DNA of 59,843 nucleotides from Bacteroidales bacterium (GTDB taxonomy: Bacteria > Bacteroidota > Bacteroidia > Bacteroidales > UBA12077): contig JAQIBH010000016.1 of NCBI GenBank assembly GCA_027859205.1, positions 1 to 59,843 of the forward strand. The letters are read 5' to 3'. The translations under genes and the position numbers were made by a program. Shown piece by piece: positions 43,950 to 53,873 of the stretch (positions are counted from its first letter, which is position 1; every line of letters begins with the position of its first letter). The notes beneath the pieces were generated by a model. That model saw only the letters and a program-made list of their open reading frames with translations, was not told where the DNA came from and ran no database searches.

Positions 43950-45800
43950 GTGGATTCTTTTGCAAACAGAAGACATATTATTCGCTTTATTATCATCCTT
44001 ATAGGATTAATATTTGCTATAAAACTATTTATACTACAGGTTGCTGATAGTACATATAAATTGACAGCAAGTAATAATGTGTTACGATACGTTACTCAAT
44101 TTCCCGCCAGAGGACTAATCTACGATCGAGATGGCAAAATGCTAGTGTATAATGAGGCGGCATATGATTTAATGGTTATTCCTAGACAACTTTCACCGTT
44201 CGATACTACCGAATTTTGTCAAATATTAAATATTTCAAAGGAGTATATTGACGAAACTATTAAAAAAGCAAAGAACTTTTCAAATTACAATTCATCAATT
44301 TTTTTAAAACAAGTTTCTTCAAAAACATACGCCACTTTGCAAGAAAAACTTTATAAATATCCAGGTTTTTTTGTACAATCAAGAACATTGCGGAAATATA
44401 CAAACGAAAATGCAGCTCATCTTTTAGGTTACGTTGGTGAGGTTGATGAAAAGCTTATCGAAAATGATAAATATTATAAGCAAGGTGATTATATTGGAAT
44501 TAGCGGAATAGAGCAAACATATGAAGAATATATACGAGGAAAAAAAGGAGTTAATGTTTATTTAGTAGATGTACACAATAGAATAAAAGGTTCATATGCA
44601 GCGGGTAAATTAGATCGTAAAGCTGAAGTAGGTTCAAATATTATTTCAACAATTGATAGTGATTTGCAAGCATATGGCGAAAAACTGATGAAGAATAAAA
44701 TTGGGAGTATTGTCGCTATTGAGCCATCAACGGGTGAAATATTATCATTGGTTTCTGCGCCAGCATATAATCCGGAACTTTTAGTTGGTAGAACTCGAAC
44801 AAAAAATTTTATTACTTTAAATACAGATACACTTAAACCTCTTTTTAACAGAGCTCTTATGGCACAGTATCCTCCGGGATCAACATTTAAAGTTATTAAT
44901 GGATTAATAGGTCTGCAGGAAAAGGTGTTGTGGGCAAATACTAACTATAGTTGCGAAGGAGCTTATTTTTCTGGAAGATTTCGCATGGGATGTCATATTC
45001 ATAAATCGCCATTGGATTTTGTAGAATCAATTCAGATATCATGTAACACATACTATTGCAATGTTTTCAGAAGTATTTTAGACAATAAAAAATATCCATC
45101 AATAAGAGAATCATTTGATCAATGGCGAGACTATGTTATGTCTTTTGGTTTTGGACAATATTTGAATAGTGATTTAAGCAATGAATTAAAAGGTTTAGTT
45201 CCTACTAAACAAAGATATGATCGTATATATGGGGAAAAGGGATGGAAGTCATTAACTCTTATATCTATGGCAATTGGACAAGGTGAATTGGGAACAACAC
45301 CATTGCAAATGGCAAATATGACCGCTGCAATAGCAAATAGAGGTTATTTTTATACACCACATGTTGTAAAAGAAATTGAAGGAGAATTTGAATTAGATGA
45401 ACGGTTTTATAAAAAGAATTACACAAAAATTGATTCTAATTATTTTGAACTTGCAATACAAGGTATGGATTTGGCTGTTAATGGAGAACCCGGTAGCGGA
45501 AGTACAGCTCGACTAGCTCACATACCTAATATTACAGTTTGTGGCAAAACAGGAACGGCACAAAATCCTCATGGAGAGGATCATTCAATTTTTATAGCTT
45601 TTGCACCAAAGGAAAATCCGCAAATAGCAATAGCAGTATATATTGAAAATGGTGGTTTTGGCGGTACTTGGGCAGCTCCAACCGCAAAATTAATGATCGA
45701 GAAATATCTTAATGATTCAATATCGGTTTCTTGGTGGGAGGATTATATTTTGAATGCCAAAATAAATTATAATGCAGAGACGAGTAAACATATGGAGTAA
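43950..45800 (+). CDS. mrdA: Penicillin-binding protein 2 (elongation transpeptidase)
   Basis: This 616-residue class B PBP cross-links peptidoglycan during elongation. It has one N-terminal helix (about residues 10-28), a dimerisation domain with ARGLIYDRDGKMLVYN near residue 52, and a transpeptidase domain from about 240. Catalytic motifs are STFK (near 312), SCN (near 363) and KTGT (near 532). The start is GTG at 43950, chosen because it opens directly before the basic segment and helix. Its 3' end overlaps rodA by 29 bases. Confidence 0.96.
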   Translation: MDSFANRRHIIRFIIILIGLIFAIKLFILQVADSTYKLTASNNVLRYVTQFPARGLIYDRDGKMLVYNEAAYDLMVIPRQLSPFDTTEFCQILNISKEYIDETIKKAKNFSNYNSSIFLKQVSSKTYATLQEKLYKYPGFFVQSRTLRKYTNENAAHLLGYVGEVDEKLIENDKYYKQGDYIGISGIEQTYEEYIRGKKGVNVYLVDVHNRIKGSYAAGKLDRKAEVGSNIISTIDSDLQAYGEKLMKNKIGSIVAIEPSTGEILSLVSAPAYNPELLVGRTRTKNFITLNTDTLKPLFNRALMAQYPPGSTFKVINGLIGLQEKVLWANTNYSCEGAYFSGRFRMGCHIHKSPLDFVESIQISCNTYYCNVFRSILDNKKYPSIRESFDQWRDYVMSFGFGQYLNSDLSNELKGLVPTKQRYDRIYGEKGWKSLTLISMAIGQGELGTTPLQMANMTAAIANRGYFYTPHVVKEIEGEFELDERFYKKNYTKIDSNYFELAIQGMDLAVNGEPGSGSTARLAHIPNITVCGKTGTAQNPHGEDHSIFIAFAPKENPQIAIAVYIENGGFGGTWAAPTAKLMIEKYLNDSISVSWWEDYILNAKINYNAETSKHME

Positions 45801-47196
45801 TATTGATTGGTTAACAGTTACTATTTATTTAGTTCTTGTTATTCTGGGCTGGATTAATATTTATGCGGCGGTATTTAATGAAGATAACCAAAGCATATTT
45901 GATTTATCTCAACGATATGGTAAGCAAATTGTGTGGATATCTACTGCATTTGTAATTGCATTTATTATTTTCGTTATCGACATAAATTTTTATCCTTTTT
46001 TCGCTTACTTTGTTTATGGTATTGTGATTTTTGCATTAGTAGTGGTATTAATCTTTGGAACCAAAGTCCATGGAGCAACTTCTTGGTTGGAAATTGGGAA
46101 CTTCCGAATACAGCCTTCAGAATTTGCTAAAATTGCAACGGCATTAGCACTTGCCAGATATTTAAGTTCACATAATGTTCAAATAAATACTTTAAAATCA
46201 TATATCAGGATTGCAGTTATAATTTTGTTGCCTGCTTCATTAATCTTGTTACAAAACGATACAGGATCAGCATTAGTATATTTTGCATTTATATTAGTAC
46301 TTTATCGAGAAGGTATTTCAGAAGGCATCTTGCTTTTAGGGTTTTTTGTGATTGTATTATTTATTCTTGCATTAGTACTTGCAAAGTTGACAATAATTTT
46401 ATTGTCGATTGCAATAGTGTTTATCATATTTTGGTTTTTAAACAGAAGATTTAAAATTGTTAGTCTTGGATTAGGAATATTAATTTTAAATATCTCTGTA
46501 ATTTATGGTTTAAATGAACTGTTTAAAATTGGATTTTCTTTTTACTTAGTTATACTTATTGCTATAGGGATTTCGGGATTTATTTATATCATTTTGGCAA
46601 TTCGACATAAAATAAAAAAGGTTGTTATACTTCTTTTATTTTTTATAGGATCTATTTTATTTACAAATTCGGTTGACTTTGTTTTTGATAACTTTCTTGA
46701 ACCTCATCAACAGAAAAGAATAAACGTTGTGCTGGGTTTAGAGTCAGATCCTTACGGTGTTGAATACAATGTAAATCAATCAAAAATTGCTATTGGTTCT
46801 GGTGGAATTTACGGCAAGGGTTTTTTAAAAGGAACTCAAACTAAATTTGATTTTGTCCCAGAACAAAGTACCGATTTTATATTTTGCACTATAGGTGAGG
46901 AATGGGGTTTTGCTGGTACTTTATTTGTAGTTTTTGTGTTTACTTTCTTTTTATATAGACTCGTAAAAATCGCAGAAAGACAGAGATCATCCTTTAGTAG
47001 GATGTATGGTTATGGCGTTATATCGGTTTTGTTTTTCCATATAACAATTAATATAGGTATGACAATAGGATTAGTTCCGGTAATTGGAATTCCTTTACCA
47101 TTTTTTAGTTATGGAGGATCTTCACTTTTGGCATTTACTATTTTGCTTTTTATCTTGTTACGATTAGATGCAAGCAGGTTAGAATTACTAAAATAA
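45772..47196 (+). CDS. rodA: Rod shape-determining glycosyltransferase RodA
   Basis: This 474-residue SEDS protein polymerises glycan strands with PBP2. Conserved segments are GATSWLEIGNFRIQPSEFAKIATALALARYL (about residues 98-128, with the catalytic-region Ser-Glu), the later QSKIAIGSGGIYGKGFLKG and FVPEQSTDFIFCTIGEEWG, and the end PLPFFSYGGSSLL. It is about 100 residues longer than E. coli RodA because of extra helices and loop at about 165-290, usual in Bacteroidota. It begins inside mrdA (29-base overlap). It ends 6 bases from the convergent KamA-like gene. Confidence 0.95.
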   Translation: MQRRVNIWSNIDWLTVTIYLVLVILGWINIYAAVFNEDNQSIFDLSQRYGKQIVWISTAFVIAFIIFVIDINFYPFFAYFVYGIVIFALVVVLIFGTKVHGATSWLEIGNFRIQPSEFAKIATALALARYLSSHNVQINTLKSYIRIAVIILLPASLILLQNDTGSALVYFAFILVLYREGISEGILLLGFFVIVLFILALVLAKLTIILLSIAIVFIIFWFLNRRFKIVSLGLGILILNISVIYGLNELFKIGFSFYLVILIAIGISGFIYIILAIRHKIKKVVILLLFFIGSILFTNSVDFVFDNFLEPHQQKRINVVLGLESDPYGVEYNVNQSKIAIGSGGIYGKGFLKGTQTKFDFVPEQSTDFIFCTIGEEWGFAGTLFVVFVFTFFLYRLVKIAERQRSSFSRMYGYGVISVLFFHITINIGMTIGLVPVIGIPLPFFSYGGSSLLAFTILLFILLRLDASRLELLK

Positions 47197-47202
47197 GATT
47201 AA

Positions 47203-49386
47203 CTACAGTTTTAAATTTGAAAATTCACTAGTATTTTCATAAGTATATTTAGGATATTCAAATACAGGAAATCTTCGTTCTGTTTCTCCAATTGAATAGC
47301 CCCAAATTGTGCAATAATCATCTTGGTTTTCACCAAATTGTTTTAACTGACGTAAATATTCACCAATTGGTTTCGATTCTACAATAATTACATCATCCAT
47401 TTCATTTATAATTGGACTATGTATTCGAGTTGAATCATGATCGAATTTTAAGATCCTACGCCCACGTCGTGTAATTCCTATCGTTCTAAATGTTAGGCTT
47501 TTGCCTACTCCCGGAAGATTTATAACGTTCCTGTCCGTTGCTAAAAAAGGAAGGTTTTCTTGTTCGCGTAAGTAATTAATATTGTCTTTAATATTACTTG
47601 CATTGAGCTGATATGTTTTCAAAAGCTCAATATATTTTTGTGGAATTTTCCCAATTCTTTTTTCTTCGAGTTGCTCTTGAACAGCACGAGCATTGTTGGC
47701 AAAATTATTATAATTCTCCATATAACCTTTTACCGAAAAAGTATAATAAGTTATAACACCAATATCATTTAATACTTTGCGTAATTTATTAGTATGACCT
47801 CTTCGTGAAGATGCAGCAGTAAATACATGCTGATTTGTAATTGTCCAACCTGCTTTTATTATATTATCAATCGCAATTGTTACTTCAGGTGTAATTTCCA
47901 TTGCGGATTCAAAATGTGTTTGAATAACAAACTGATGTATTCCAAGTTTCGATGCTTTTTCTTTAAAATCAGTAAGTATTTTAATAAGCTCAGCAGTAAT
48001 TCTTTGAGGAAGGTATACTGGAAGTCTGGTGCCAAGTCTAACACGCATCATTTCAGCATATTTCTTACCATCTTCTAAAGTTTTATTCTTCTCTTTTTTT
48101 CTGTAAGCCATTTCATATACAGCATCCAGGATATTTATTAGTGATTTGTCAGAACTCATTAATGCATCGCCACCAGTTATTAAAATATCTCTTAATTGAG
48201 TATCATTTTCAAAATAACTCATTAAACGATCCAATTTAGCTGGCCAATTTTCATTTGGCTCAAGAGCTTTTAGGTTAAAATTTAAATTTCCGCTTTGGAA
48301 ATCGTACATTCGCTGACATGATGCGCACAAACCACCACAAGCTCTTCCTACAGAATCAGGGATAAGAATTGCCACTTCAGGATACCTCCTGTGAATGCTA
48401 TGTGCATTTGGAAGGAGCCAGCCTGCAGTGTTGGGCTTATCTGGTTCTACGATATCTTCTTTTTCCCAGGCAACAATATGACCGAATTCATGTACTAATT
48501 CTTTACTATAAATTATATAATCACGAATCGCAGCATCTGCATGATTTCTTTTTCTTTTATCAGTATCTAATAAAGAAAGATAATATGGATTGACAAAGAA
48601 TGGAATACCCTGTTTTTCAGCCTCTTTTAATATTGACATTGTCTCAGAATCCAACGACTCATCCAACATTCTATTAAGTAAATCAGGATTTCTTATTGCA
48701 AATTTTAAATGGAAATGTTTATTATTCCACCATTCATTTACTAATTTTATTTTACCTTCAACAGACAAGCCTTCTTCGAAAGTATATCTGGTACTTTTAA
48801 TTTTCTCCGAATCAATTAATTCAATTATAATGTTAATTATTCGATCTTTATTTTTTTGCCTTTTTATTACGATATCAGAATCTAATCCAGATGGATGATT
48901 ACACATCCATTGTTCAATTTGTTCTTTTGAAGGATATTTGTGTTTTTTTCGACCAGAGAACTGACTAAATAGTTCATGCATATCATCAAAAAAGAAATAT
49001 TTACCTCCACCAATTCCATATTTTGCTGCTAACCATAAAATTTTAAAAGGAGTATTGATTCGTTTCTGTCCTCGAACATTTAAGTCTGTATATTCTTGAT
49101 TAGTATAATCAATGTAATCAAGGATTCGAATAGCTGCAATTTCCTGCCATTTTATTTTTTCAAAAGCTTTTCGACCCGATACTTCTTTTCTATAGTATTT
49201 ATAAGCAAGCTTATTATTTCTAAGCTCCGAAACGGCCCAGATTTTTAAAGATTTATTTACTTGAATTTCATCTTCTGAATTTAATAATATTTCTTTAAGT
49301 CTGGGGTTTTCTTCAAGTATTAGATTTAACTTATCTTGAGATTTATTACTAATTTTAATTTTCTCTTCTGCTGTATAATTTGCCAT
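47203..49386 (-). CDS. KamA family radical SAM protein (lysine 2,3-aminomutase-like), long form
   Basis: This protein, about 727 residues, has the radical SAM cluster motif C-x3-C-x2-C (ACGGLCASCQRMYDF, near residue 350). The following region (GDALMS, RLGTRLPVYLPQRI, HFESAMEITPEV) is aminomutase-like. The PLP-type Lys site reads LPGVGKS near residue 623. Lysine 2,3-aminomutases are about 420 residues, so about 300 extra residues at the N-terminus (1-330, no obvious family) are unusual; they may bind substrate or a partner. In other bacteria KamA makes beta-lysine for catabolism or osmoprotection. The ATG at 49386 is preferred to a TTG upstream. Confidence 0.85.
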   Translation of the reverse strand: MANYTAEEKIKISNKSQDKLNLILEENPRLKEILLNSEDEIQVNKSLKIWAVSELRNNKLAYKYYRKEVSGRKAFEKIKWQEIAAIRILDYIDYTNQEYTDLNVRGQKRINTPFKILWLAAKYGIGGGKYFFFDDMHELFSQFSGRKKHKYPSKEQIEQWMCNHPSGLDSDIVIKRQKNKDRIINIIIELIDSEKIKSTRYTFEEGLSVEGKIKLVNEWWNNKHFHLKFAIRNPDLLNRMLDESLDSETMSILKEAEKQGIPFFVNPYYLSLLDTDKRKRNHADAAIRDYIIYSKELVHEFGHIVAWEKEDIVEPDKPNTAGWLLPNAHSIHRRYPEVAILIPDSVGRACGGLCASCQRMYDFQSGNLNFNLKALEPNENWPAKLDRLMSYFENDTQLRDILITGGDALMSSDKSLINILDAVYEMAYRKKEKNKTLEDGKKYAEMMRVRLGTRLPVYLPQRITAELIKILTDFKEKASKLGIHQFVIQTHFESAMEITPEVTIAIDNIIKAGWTITNQHVFTAASSRRGHTNKLRKVLNDIGVITYYTFSVKGYMENYNNFANNARAVQEQLEEKRIGKIPQKYIELLKTYQLNASNIKDNINYLREQENLPFLATDRNVINLPGVGKSLTFRTIGITRRGRRILKFDHDSTRIHSPIINEMDDVIIVESKPIGEYLRQLKQFGENQDDYCTIWGYSIGETERRFPVFEYPKYTYENTSEFSNLKL

Positions 49387-49536
49387 CTCTTTAATCAATT
49401 TTAGTAATTCACAAAAGTTTCAAAGAATCTAAAATGAAGTTTCTATATCCTTTTTGGGAATAAATATAAGATTTTTGGAATTGCAAAATTATCGAAAAAT
49501 GAGTAGAAATCAAAGTGCTTACGAGCTAAATAAGCT

Positions 49537-50133
49537 TCACAATCTTTTAATATCGATATTATGTACAGTTTTAATGTAATATGTAATATCACTAAAAAAC
49601 AAGAAGAAATTTCTTTTAAGAAATTCATAATTGTTTTCTAAAACCTCAATTGCAAAATCTGAGTGATCAGGGAGTGACGTGAATTTGGCCATTGTACTTA
49701 AAACCGATCGAATTCCTTCAATATCTTTATACGAATAGAGTCTTTTGTTTTTAATTAGTTTAGGATAAATTACCTGCACTTCTTTTGGGAGCATTTCATT
49801 ATTTTCAATTAATAAATTATGAAAATTGTTAATGAAATCTTGTAAAGAAATAAAAGAATACCTGCTCCAATTGCTGGCAAGAAAGTGATCATAAATAATA
49901 TCAATAACAACACCGGCATATTTCCTGTATTTTGGAGCAAAAAGTGATTTTGAATCAAAAGTATATGTGTTTTTATCGGTAAACGAATCTATAAAACGAT
50001 GTAATAAAATACCATTTTTAATATTTTCAGGATAAATATGATATTTATTGCCTTTTACGTAATCACCGATAAAGTTTCCTATTTTGATTTCGTCATTATT
50101 GCCAGAGAGATATATGTGAGCTAAAAAATTCAT
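49537..50133 (-). CDS. ACP phosphodiesterase family protein
   Basis: This 198-residue protein matches the acyl-carrier-protein phosphodiesterase (AcpH/YajB) family: MNFLAHIYLSGNNDEIKIGNFIGDYVKG at the start, the metal-site segment GILLHRFIDSFTD near residue 45, and DIIYDHFLASNWSRY near 80. E. coli AcpH removes the phosphopantetheine arm from ACP. The His and Asp residues fit an HD-like metal site. The ATG at 50133 begins the conserved sequence; an upstream TTG start is not needed. The gene stands alone between kamA and a divergent GTPase gene. Confidence 0.88.
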   Translation of the reverse strand: MNFLAHIYLSGNNDEIKIGNFIGDYVKGNKYHIYPENIKNGILLHRFIDSFTDKNTYTFDSKSLFAPKYRKYAGVVIDIIYDHFLASNWSRYSFISLQDFINNFHNLLIENNEMLPKEVQVIYPKLIKNKRLYSYKDIEGIRSVLSTMAKFTSLPDHSDFAIEVLENNYEFLKRNFFLFFSDITYYIKTVHNIDIKRL

Positions 50134-50347
50134 TATTGGCAATTTAATAAAAAACAAATTAGCAGCCTAATTTAAAAATAGTTTTGGATTTAAGGAAGCT
50201 TTTAAAACTTCACTACCAACAAATGTGTTTCTTAACATGTATTTTGGATTTCAGTAATTATCACTTAATTAAGTCTAGTTTGTGTGTACTAAGTATAACA
50301 TAATCTAAACTTTAAAGCTATAAATTATGAATTCTTAGTTTAAAATA

Positions 50348-50355
50348 TAACTTTG
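50348..50355 (+). promoter_or_regulatory. -7 promoter element before the GTPase gene
   Basis: TAACTTTG matches TAnnTTTG and would place the start of transcription about 40 bases before the ATG at 50402, next to a GAGGA ribosome site. No clear -33 TTTG is seen. Confidence 0.4.
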
Positions 50356-50401
50356 TCGTACGATTTTTTCAAATTATATAATAAATAAAAAAAGAGGAAT
50401 T

Positions 50402-51739
50402 ATGGCTAAAAAAAATGTTCTTATTATTGGAGCTGCTGGAAGAGATTTCCATAACTTTAATACGTATTATAGAGGCAATGAAGATTATAATGTTCTTGCA
50501 TTTACTGCTGCTCAAATTCCGGATATTGATGATAGAAAATACCCAGCTGAATTAGCAGGTAGTTTATATCCAGGTGGAATTCCAATTTATGCTCAGGATG
50601 AATTGGTAAGGTTGATTAAAGAATTAGAAATTGAAGACTGTATATTTTCATATAGTGATGTACCTTATCAGGCTGTAATGAACTTAAGTGCAGAAGTTAA
50701 TGCTGCTGGTGCAAATTTTGTTTTATTAGGCCCAGAAAGAACTATGATTAAGAGTACTAAACCGCTTATAGCAGTTGGTGCTGTGCGTACTGGTTGTGGT
50801 AAATCACAAACTTCACGTAGAATTATAGAATTATTAATGGAGCAAGGACTTAAAGTTGTTGCTATTCGTCACCCAATGCCTTATGGAGATTTAGTAGCTC
50901 AAAAAGTTCAGCGATTTGCAACAGTTGAAGATTTAGCTAAGCATAAGTGTACTATTGAAGAAATGGAGGAATACGAGCCACATGTTGTGCGTGGTAATGT
51001 TATTTATTCAGGTGTTGATTATGAAGCAATTGTAAGAGCAGCAGAGAATGATCCAGATGGTTGCGATGTTATTCTTTGGGATGGAGGAAATAATGATTTC
51101 CCATTTTATGTTCCAGATTTAATGGTTACAGTTGTTGACCCACACAGACCGGGTCATGAATTATCATATTATCCTGGCGAAGCAACTTTACGATTAGCTG
51201 ATTATGTTGTCATAAATAAAATGGATTCTGCTGATGCAGATGCTATTCAAATTGTTCGCGAGAATATAGCAAAAGTTAATCCAAATGCAGTTGTTGTTGA
51301 TGCCGCTTCTCCACTTACAATTGATAAACCTGAATTAGTAAGAGGTAAAAAAGTTCTTGTTGTTGAAGATGGACCAACTTTAACTCATGGTGAAATGAAA
51401 ATTGGCGCTGGAACAGTTGCTGCAATGAAGTGCGGTGCAGGCGAACTAGTAGATCCAAGAGGATATGCAGTAGGGAAATTAGCCGAAACTTTTGAAATTT
51501 ATCCTAATATTGGAACCTTACTTCCAGCAATGGGTTATGGTGATCAGCAAGTTAAAGATTTGGAAGATACTATTAATAACACGCCTTGTGATGTAGTTGT
51601 AATAGGTACACCAATAGATCTTAGTAGAATTGTAAAAATTAATAAGCCTACAGTAAAAGTTGGTTACGATTTACAAGAAATTGGTCAACCCGATTTAAAA
51701 CTAGCGGTTAACGATTTTATTCAAAAGAATTTGAAATAA
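50402..51739 (+). CDS. Cyclic 2,3-diphosphoglycerate synthetase-like GTPase
   Basis: This 445-residue soluble protein has an N-terminal Rossmann part (VLIIGAAGRDFHNFNTYYRGN, residues about 5-25) and a central P-loop GAVRTGCGKSQTSRRI near residues 125-140. It also has DVILWDGGNNDFPFY near 225 and VINKMD near 275. The whole pattern matches the family named after the methanogen cyclic 2,3-diphosphoglycerate synthetase, found in many bacteria where the reaction has not been shown. The NKMD motif suggests GTP or guanine-type specificity. It lies alone between terminators. No clustering gene hints at its pathway. Confidence 0.85.
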   Translation: MAKKNVLIIGAAGRDFHNFNTYYRGNEDYNVLAFTAAQIPDIDDRKYPAELAGSLYPGGIPIYAQDELVRLIKELEIEDCIFSYSDVPYQAVMNLSAEVNAAGANFVLLGPERTMIKSTKPLIAVGAVRTGCGKSQTSRRIIELLMEQGLKVVAIRHPMPYGDLVAQKVQRFATVEDLAKHKCTIEEMEEYEPHVVRGNVIYSGVDYEAIVRAAENDPDGCDVILWDGGNNDFPFYVPDLMVTVVDPHRPGHELSYYPGEATLRLADYVVINKMDSADADAIQIVRENIAKVNPNAVVVDAASPLTIDKPELVRGKKVLVVEDGPTLTHGEMKIGAGTVAAMKCGAGELVDPRGYAVGKLAETFEIYPNIGTLLPAMGYGDQQVKDLEDTINNTPCDVVVIGTPIDLSRIVKINKPTVKVGYDLQEIGQPDLKLAVNDFIQKNLK

Positions 51740-51760
51740 TATTGTTTATTTATAAATGAG

Positions 51761-51790
51761 AAGCTGTCTTAAAAAAAGGCAGCTTTTTAT
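51761..51790 (+). terminator. Terminator after the GTPase gene
   Basis: AAGCTGTCTT and AAGGCAGCTT pair at 9 of 10 positions around five A, followed by a T-rich run. Confidence 0.85.
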
Positions 51791-51856
51791 TTTTAGATAT
51801 CATCATTAAACTATTAAATTTGTATTATTGTATTTGAAATTTAATAACATACGGTT

Positions 51857-52474
51857 ATGATAAGGATTATTTTTGGTTTACTTACTATTTTACTTGTAAA
51901 TACAAGTATTAATGCACAGGTTATTTATCCTGAGGAAATTGATACTTCAAAAATTAACAATGAAAATAAATTAGACAATGCCATAAACAATGATGAAAAG
52001 CAAGATCAAAAAACGGATATATTATATCAACACGACGGTACAAAAACCTTTGTTAATGTAAAAAAAATATATTTAAATGACTTATATTATTCTTTACCAG
52101 GAGAAACGAAAGTAAATAAAATTGATCAGCGTTTGGTACATAAAATTGTATACAAAACAGGCAAGGTAGAGGTTTTAAATGAAACAGCACCCAAAGTACG
52201 TGAAGTAGGTGATTATAGAAAGGTTAAAGTAACATACGAACCCGATGAAGTTGAAGGGCTGGTTGAAGTAGCTAAACTTGAAGCTAAAGCAGAAGGAAAT
52301 GATAGAGGGCAAACTTCTCTTAAAACCTTAGAAAGGACTGCAACAATTATTCTTCGAAGAAAAGCTGCATTGGTTAATGCGAGTATTGTACTTATTACTG
52401 GTAAGAAATCAAACGCTGCCTTTGGGGAAACTCCTTCTTTAACTTTACTGGGAACAGCCTATTCCTATAGATAA
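51857..52474 (+). CDS. Unrecognised exported protein
   Basis: I do not recognise this 205-residue protein. It has a signal peptide of about 20 residues ending at INAQ, a polar Asn/Asp/Lys-rich region to about residue 55, a probable beta domain (residues 60-130, with KTFVNVKKIYLNDLYYSLPG and VRKVKVTYEPDE), then ILRRKAALVNASIVLITGKK and a C-terminal LTLLGTAYSYR. The last part recalls proteins that bind via a conserved hydrophobic C-terminal strand. It stands alone between terminators. Confidence 0.7.
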   Translation: MIRIIFGLLTILLVNTSINAQVIYPEEIDTSKINNENKLDNAINNDEKQDQKTDILYQHDGTKTFVNVKKIYLNDLYYSLPGETKVNKIDQRLVHKIVYKTGKVEVLNETAPKVREVGDYRKVKVTYEPDEVEGLVEVAKLEAKAEGNDRGQTSLKTLERTATIILRRKAALVNASIVLITGKKSNAAFGETPSLTLLGTAYSYR

Positions 52475-52498
52475 TATTTAATAGACACAAATCAAAAA

Positions 52499-52522
52499 GG
52501 AAGCTTAAGTGCTTCTTTTTTT
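52499..52522. terminator. Bidirectional terminator
   Basis: GAAGC and GCTTC pair around TTAAGT, with an A-run before and a T-run after. It can serve both the exported-protein gene and the convergent acyltransferase gene. Confidence 0.8.
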
Positions 52523-53870
52523 ATGTTATATTTTCCATCTTTTGAACTATAAATTTATATAAATCTATTAATTCTATTAAATCTTTATTCTTAAAGAAGG
52601 TTTTTAATTTAAATCTAATGCGGGCGAATGTTTTTTTGGCTTCAATATAATAATGAAAGGCAAATAAACCAACAAAAGGCAGTAAAGTAGGGATGGCCAA
52701 TTTACACCAAAATGATTCAATAAAAAATGTACTTAGAACTGTAATTATTATATAATAAACAGGAAAAATTAATAGGGCAATTACAACTTTTACTGAACTA
52801 ACAAATTGAGGGTCTTGTATTTTTTTGGTTGCCCAAACGGGAGTTTTATAAGGCAAATAATATACAATGCCTCCTAAAATGTAAATAGGAAAAAATAAAA
52901 ACAAAATTAAAATCTGTCCAATTAAGCTTAAAATATTAAACTTCCCTTTTTGTAATACCCAATTTCTTAAATGAAGCTTTTTTAGAAGCTCAGAATATCT
53001 AAGAGTGGTTTCATTTAATTTCTTTGCTTCTTCAGGATTTTCATGTACAAAATCATTTAAATTTTTTATAATTTTTTGTTCGCAGTAAAGTTGATTTGGT
53101 TGCTTTTTATCTTTGAAATTTAACTTCGAAATCATTTGTGGAAGAAATATATACCTAATATGATTAACCATATCATAATACTCATCATTTTCAATATGAA
53201 TCATATACTTTTTTAGTTCAACAGCTAATCTTTCGCGGAGCATATTCATAGCGCGTGGAGGATTATTTTTGTACTCTTCGTAGTATTCCGAAACGTTTAT
53301 TGCTTCACCATAGTATACAAATAATTTACTGCGGAAATTCTGATAATTACTCCAATCAAGTCCAACGGGAATAATTTTAATATTTAATTTAAAGTCGTTT
53401 GATTCTTCAGCTTCAAATGCAATTCTAGAAATCCCTTTTTTAAGGGTTTTTAGTGTACGTAATCCCCCATGTGTACCTTCGGGTAAAATAACTAATCCAT
53501 TTTTATTTTTTAGTACATCTACTGTTTTTTGAAAAACGGCGTTATTATTTCTTAAACTCTCTTTCCCATCGCGAATTCTATAAATAGGTAGGATTTTGAG
53601 AAAGGTTAATATTTTCGCAACAGTTTTCTTTTTAAAAATATCTGCTCTTGCTAAAAAAACGGGTTGTGTATTAGAGGTTGCAAGTACTGCTAACGCATCC
53701 ATTAACGCATTCTGATGATTAATAGCGTATATTAGAATTTCATCAGTTGGCACGTTTTTGTAATTGTAGCTGGTAGTTCTGAAAAATAATTTAGTAACTC
53801 CTTCAACGTAAGGTTTTAATATTGTATATGCTATATTTTTCTTTTCAATAGTTTCTCTGCTTATAGCCAT
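52521..53870 (-). CDS. PlsC-like glycerophospholipid acyltransferase
   Basis: This 449-residue protein has the acyltransferase motifs in order: block I NHQNALMD (NHx4D, near residue 52), block II-III around IYRIRDGKES, and block III-IV PEGTHG (near 131) with IPVGLDW for block IV. The C-terminal half has about four helices (residues 315-430). It acylates a glycerophosphate-type acceptor, probably in membrane-lipid synthesis, though the long tail is unlike the 240-residue E. coli PlsC. It follows the BASS transporter gene by 3 bases. Confidence 0.88.
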   Translation of the reverse strand: MAISRETIEKKNIAYTILKPYVEGVTKLFFRTTSYNYKNVPTDEILIYAINHQNALMDALAVLATSNTQPVFLARADIFKKKTVAKILTFLKILPIYRIRDGKESLRNNNAVFQKTVDVLKNKNGLVILPEGTHGGLRTLKTLKKGISRIAFEAEESNDFKLNIKIIPVGLDWSNYQNFRSKLFVYYGEAINVSEYYEEYKNNPPRAMNMLRERLAVELKKYMIHIENDEYYDMVNHIRYIFLPQMISKLNFKDKKQPNQLYCEQKIIKNLNDFVHENPEEAKKLNETTLRYSELLKKLHLRNWVLQKGKFNILSLIGQILILFLFFPIYILGGIVYYLPYKTPVWATKKIQDPQFVSSVKVVIALLIFPVYYIIITVLSTFFIESFWCKLAIPTLLPFVGLFAFHYYIEAKKTFARIRFKLKTFFKNKDLIELIDLYKFIVQKMENIT

Positions 53871-53873
53871 AAT

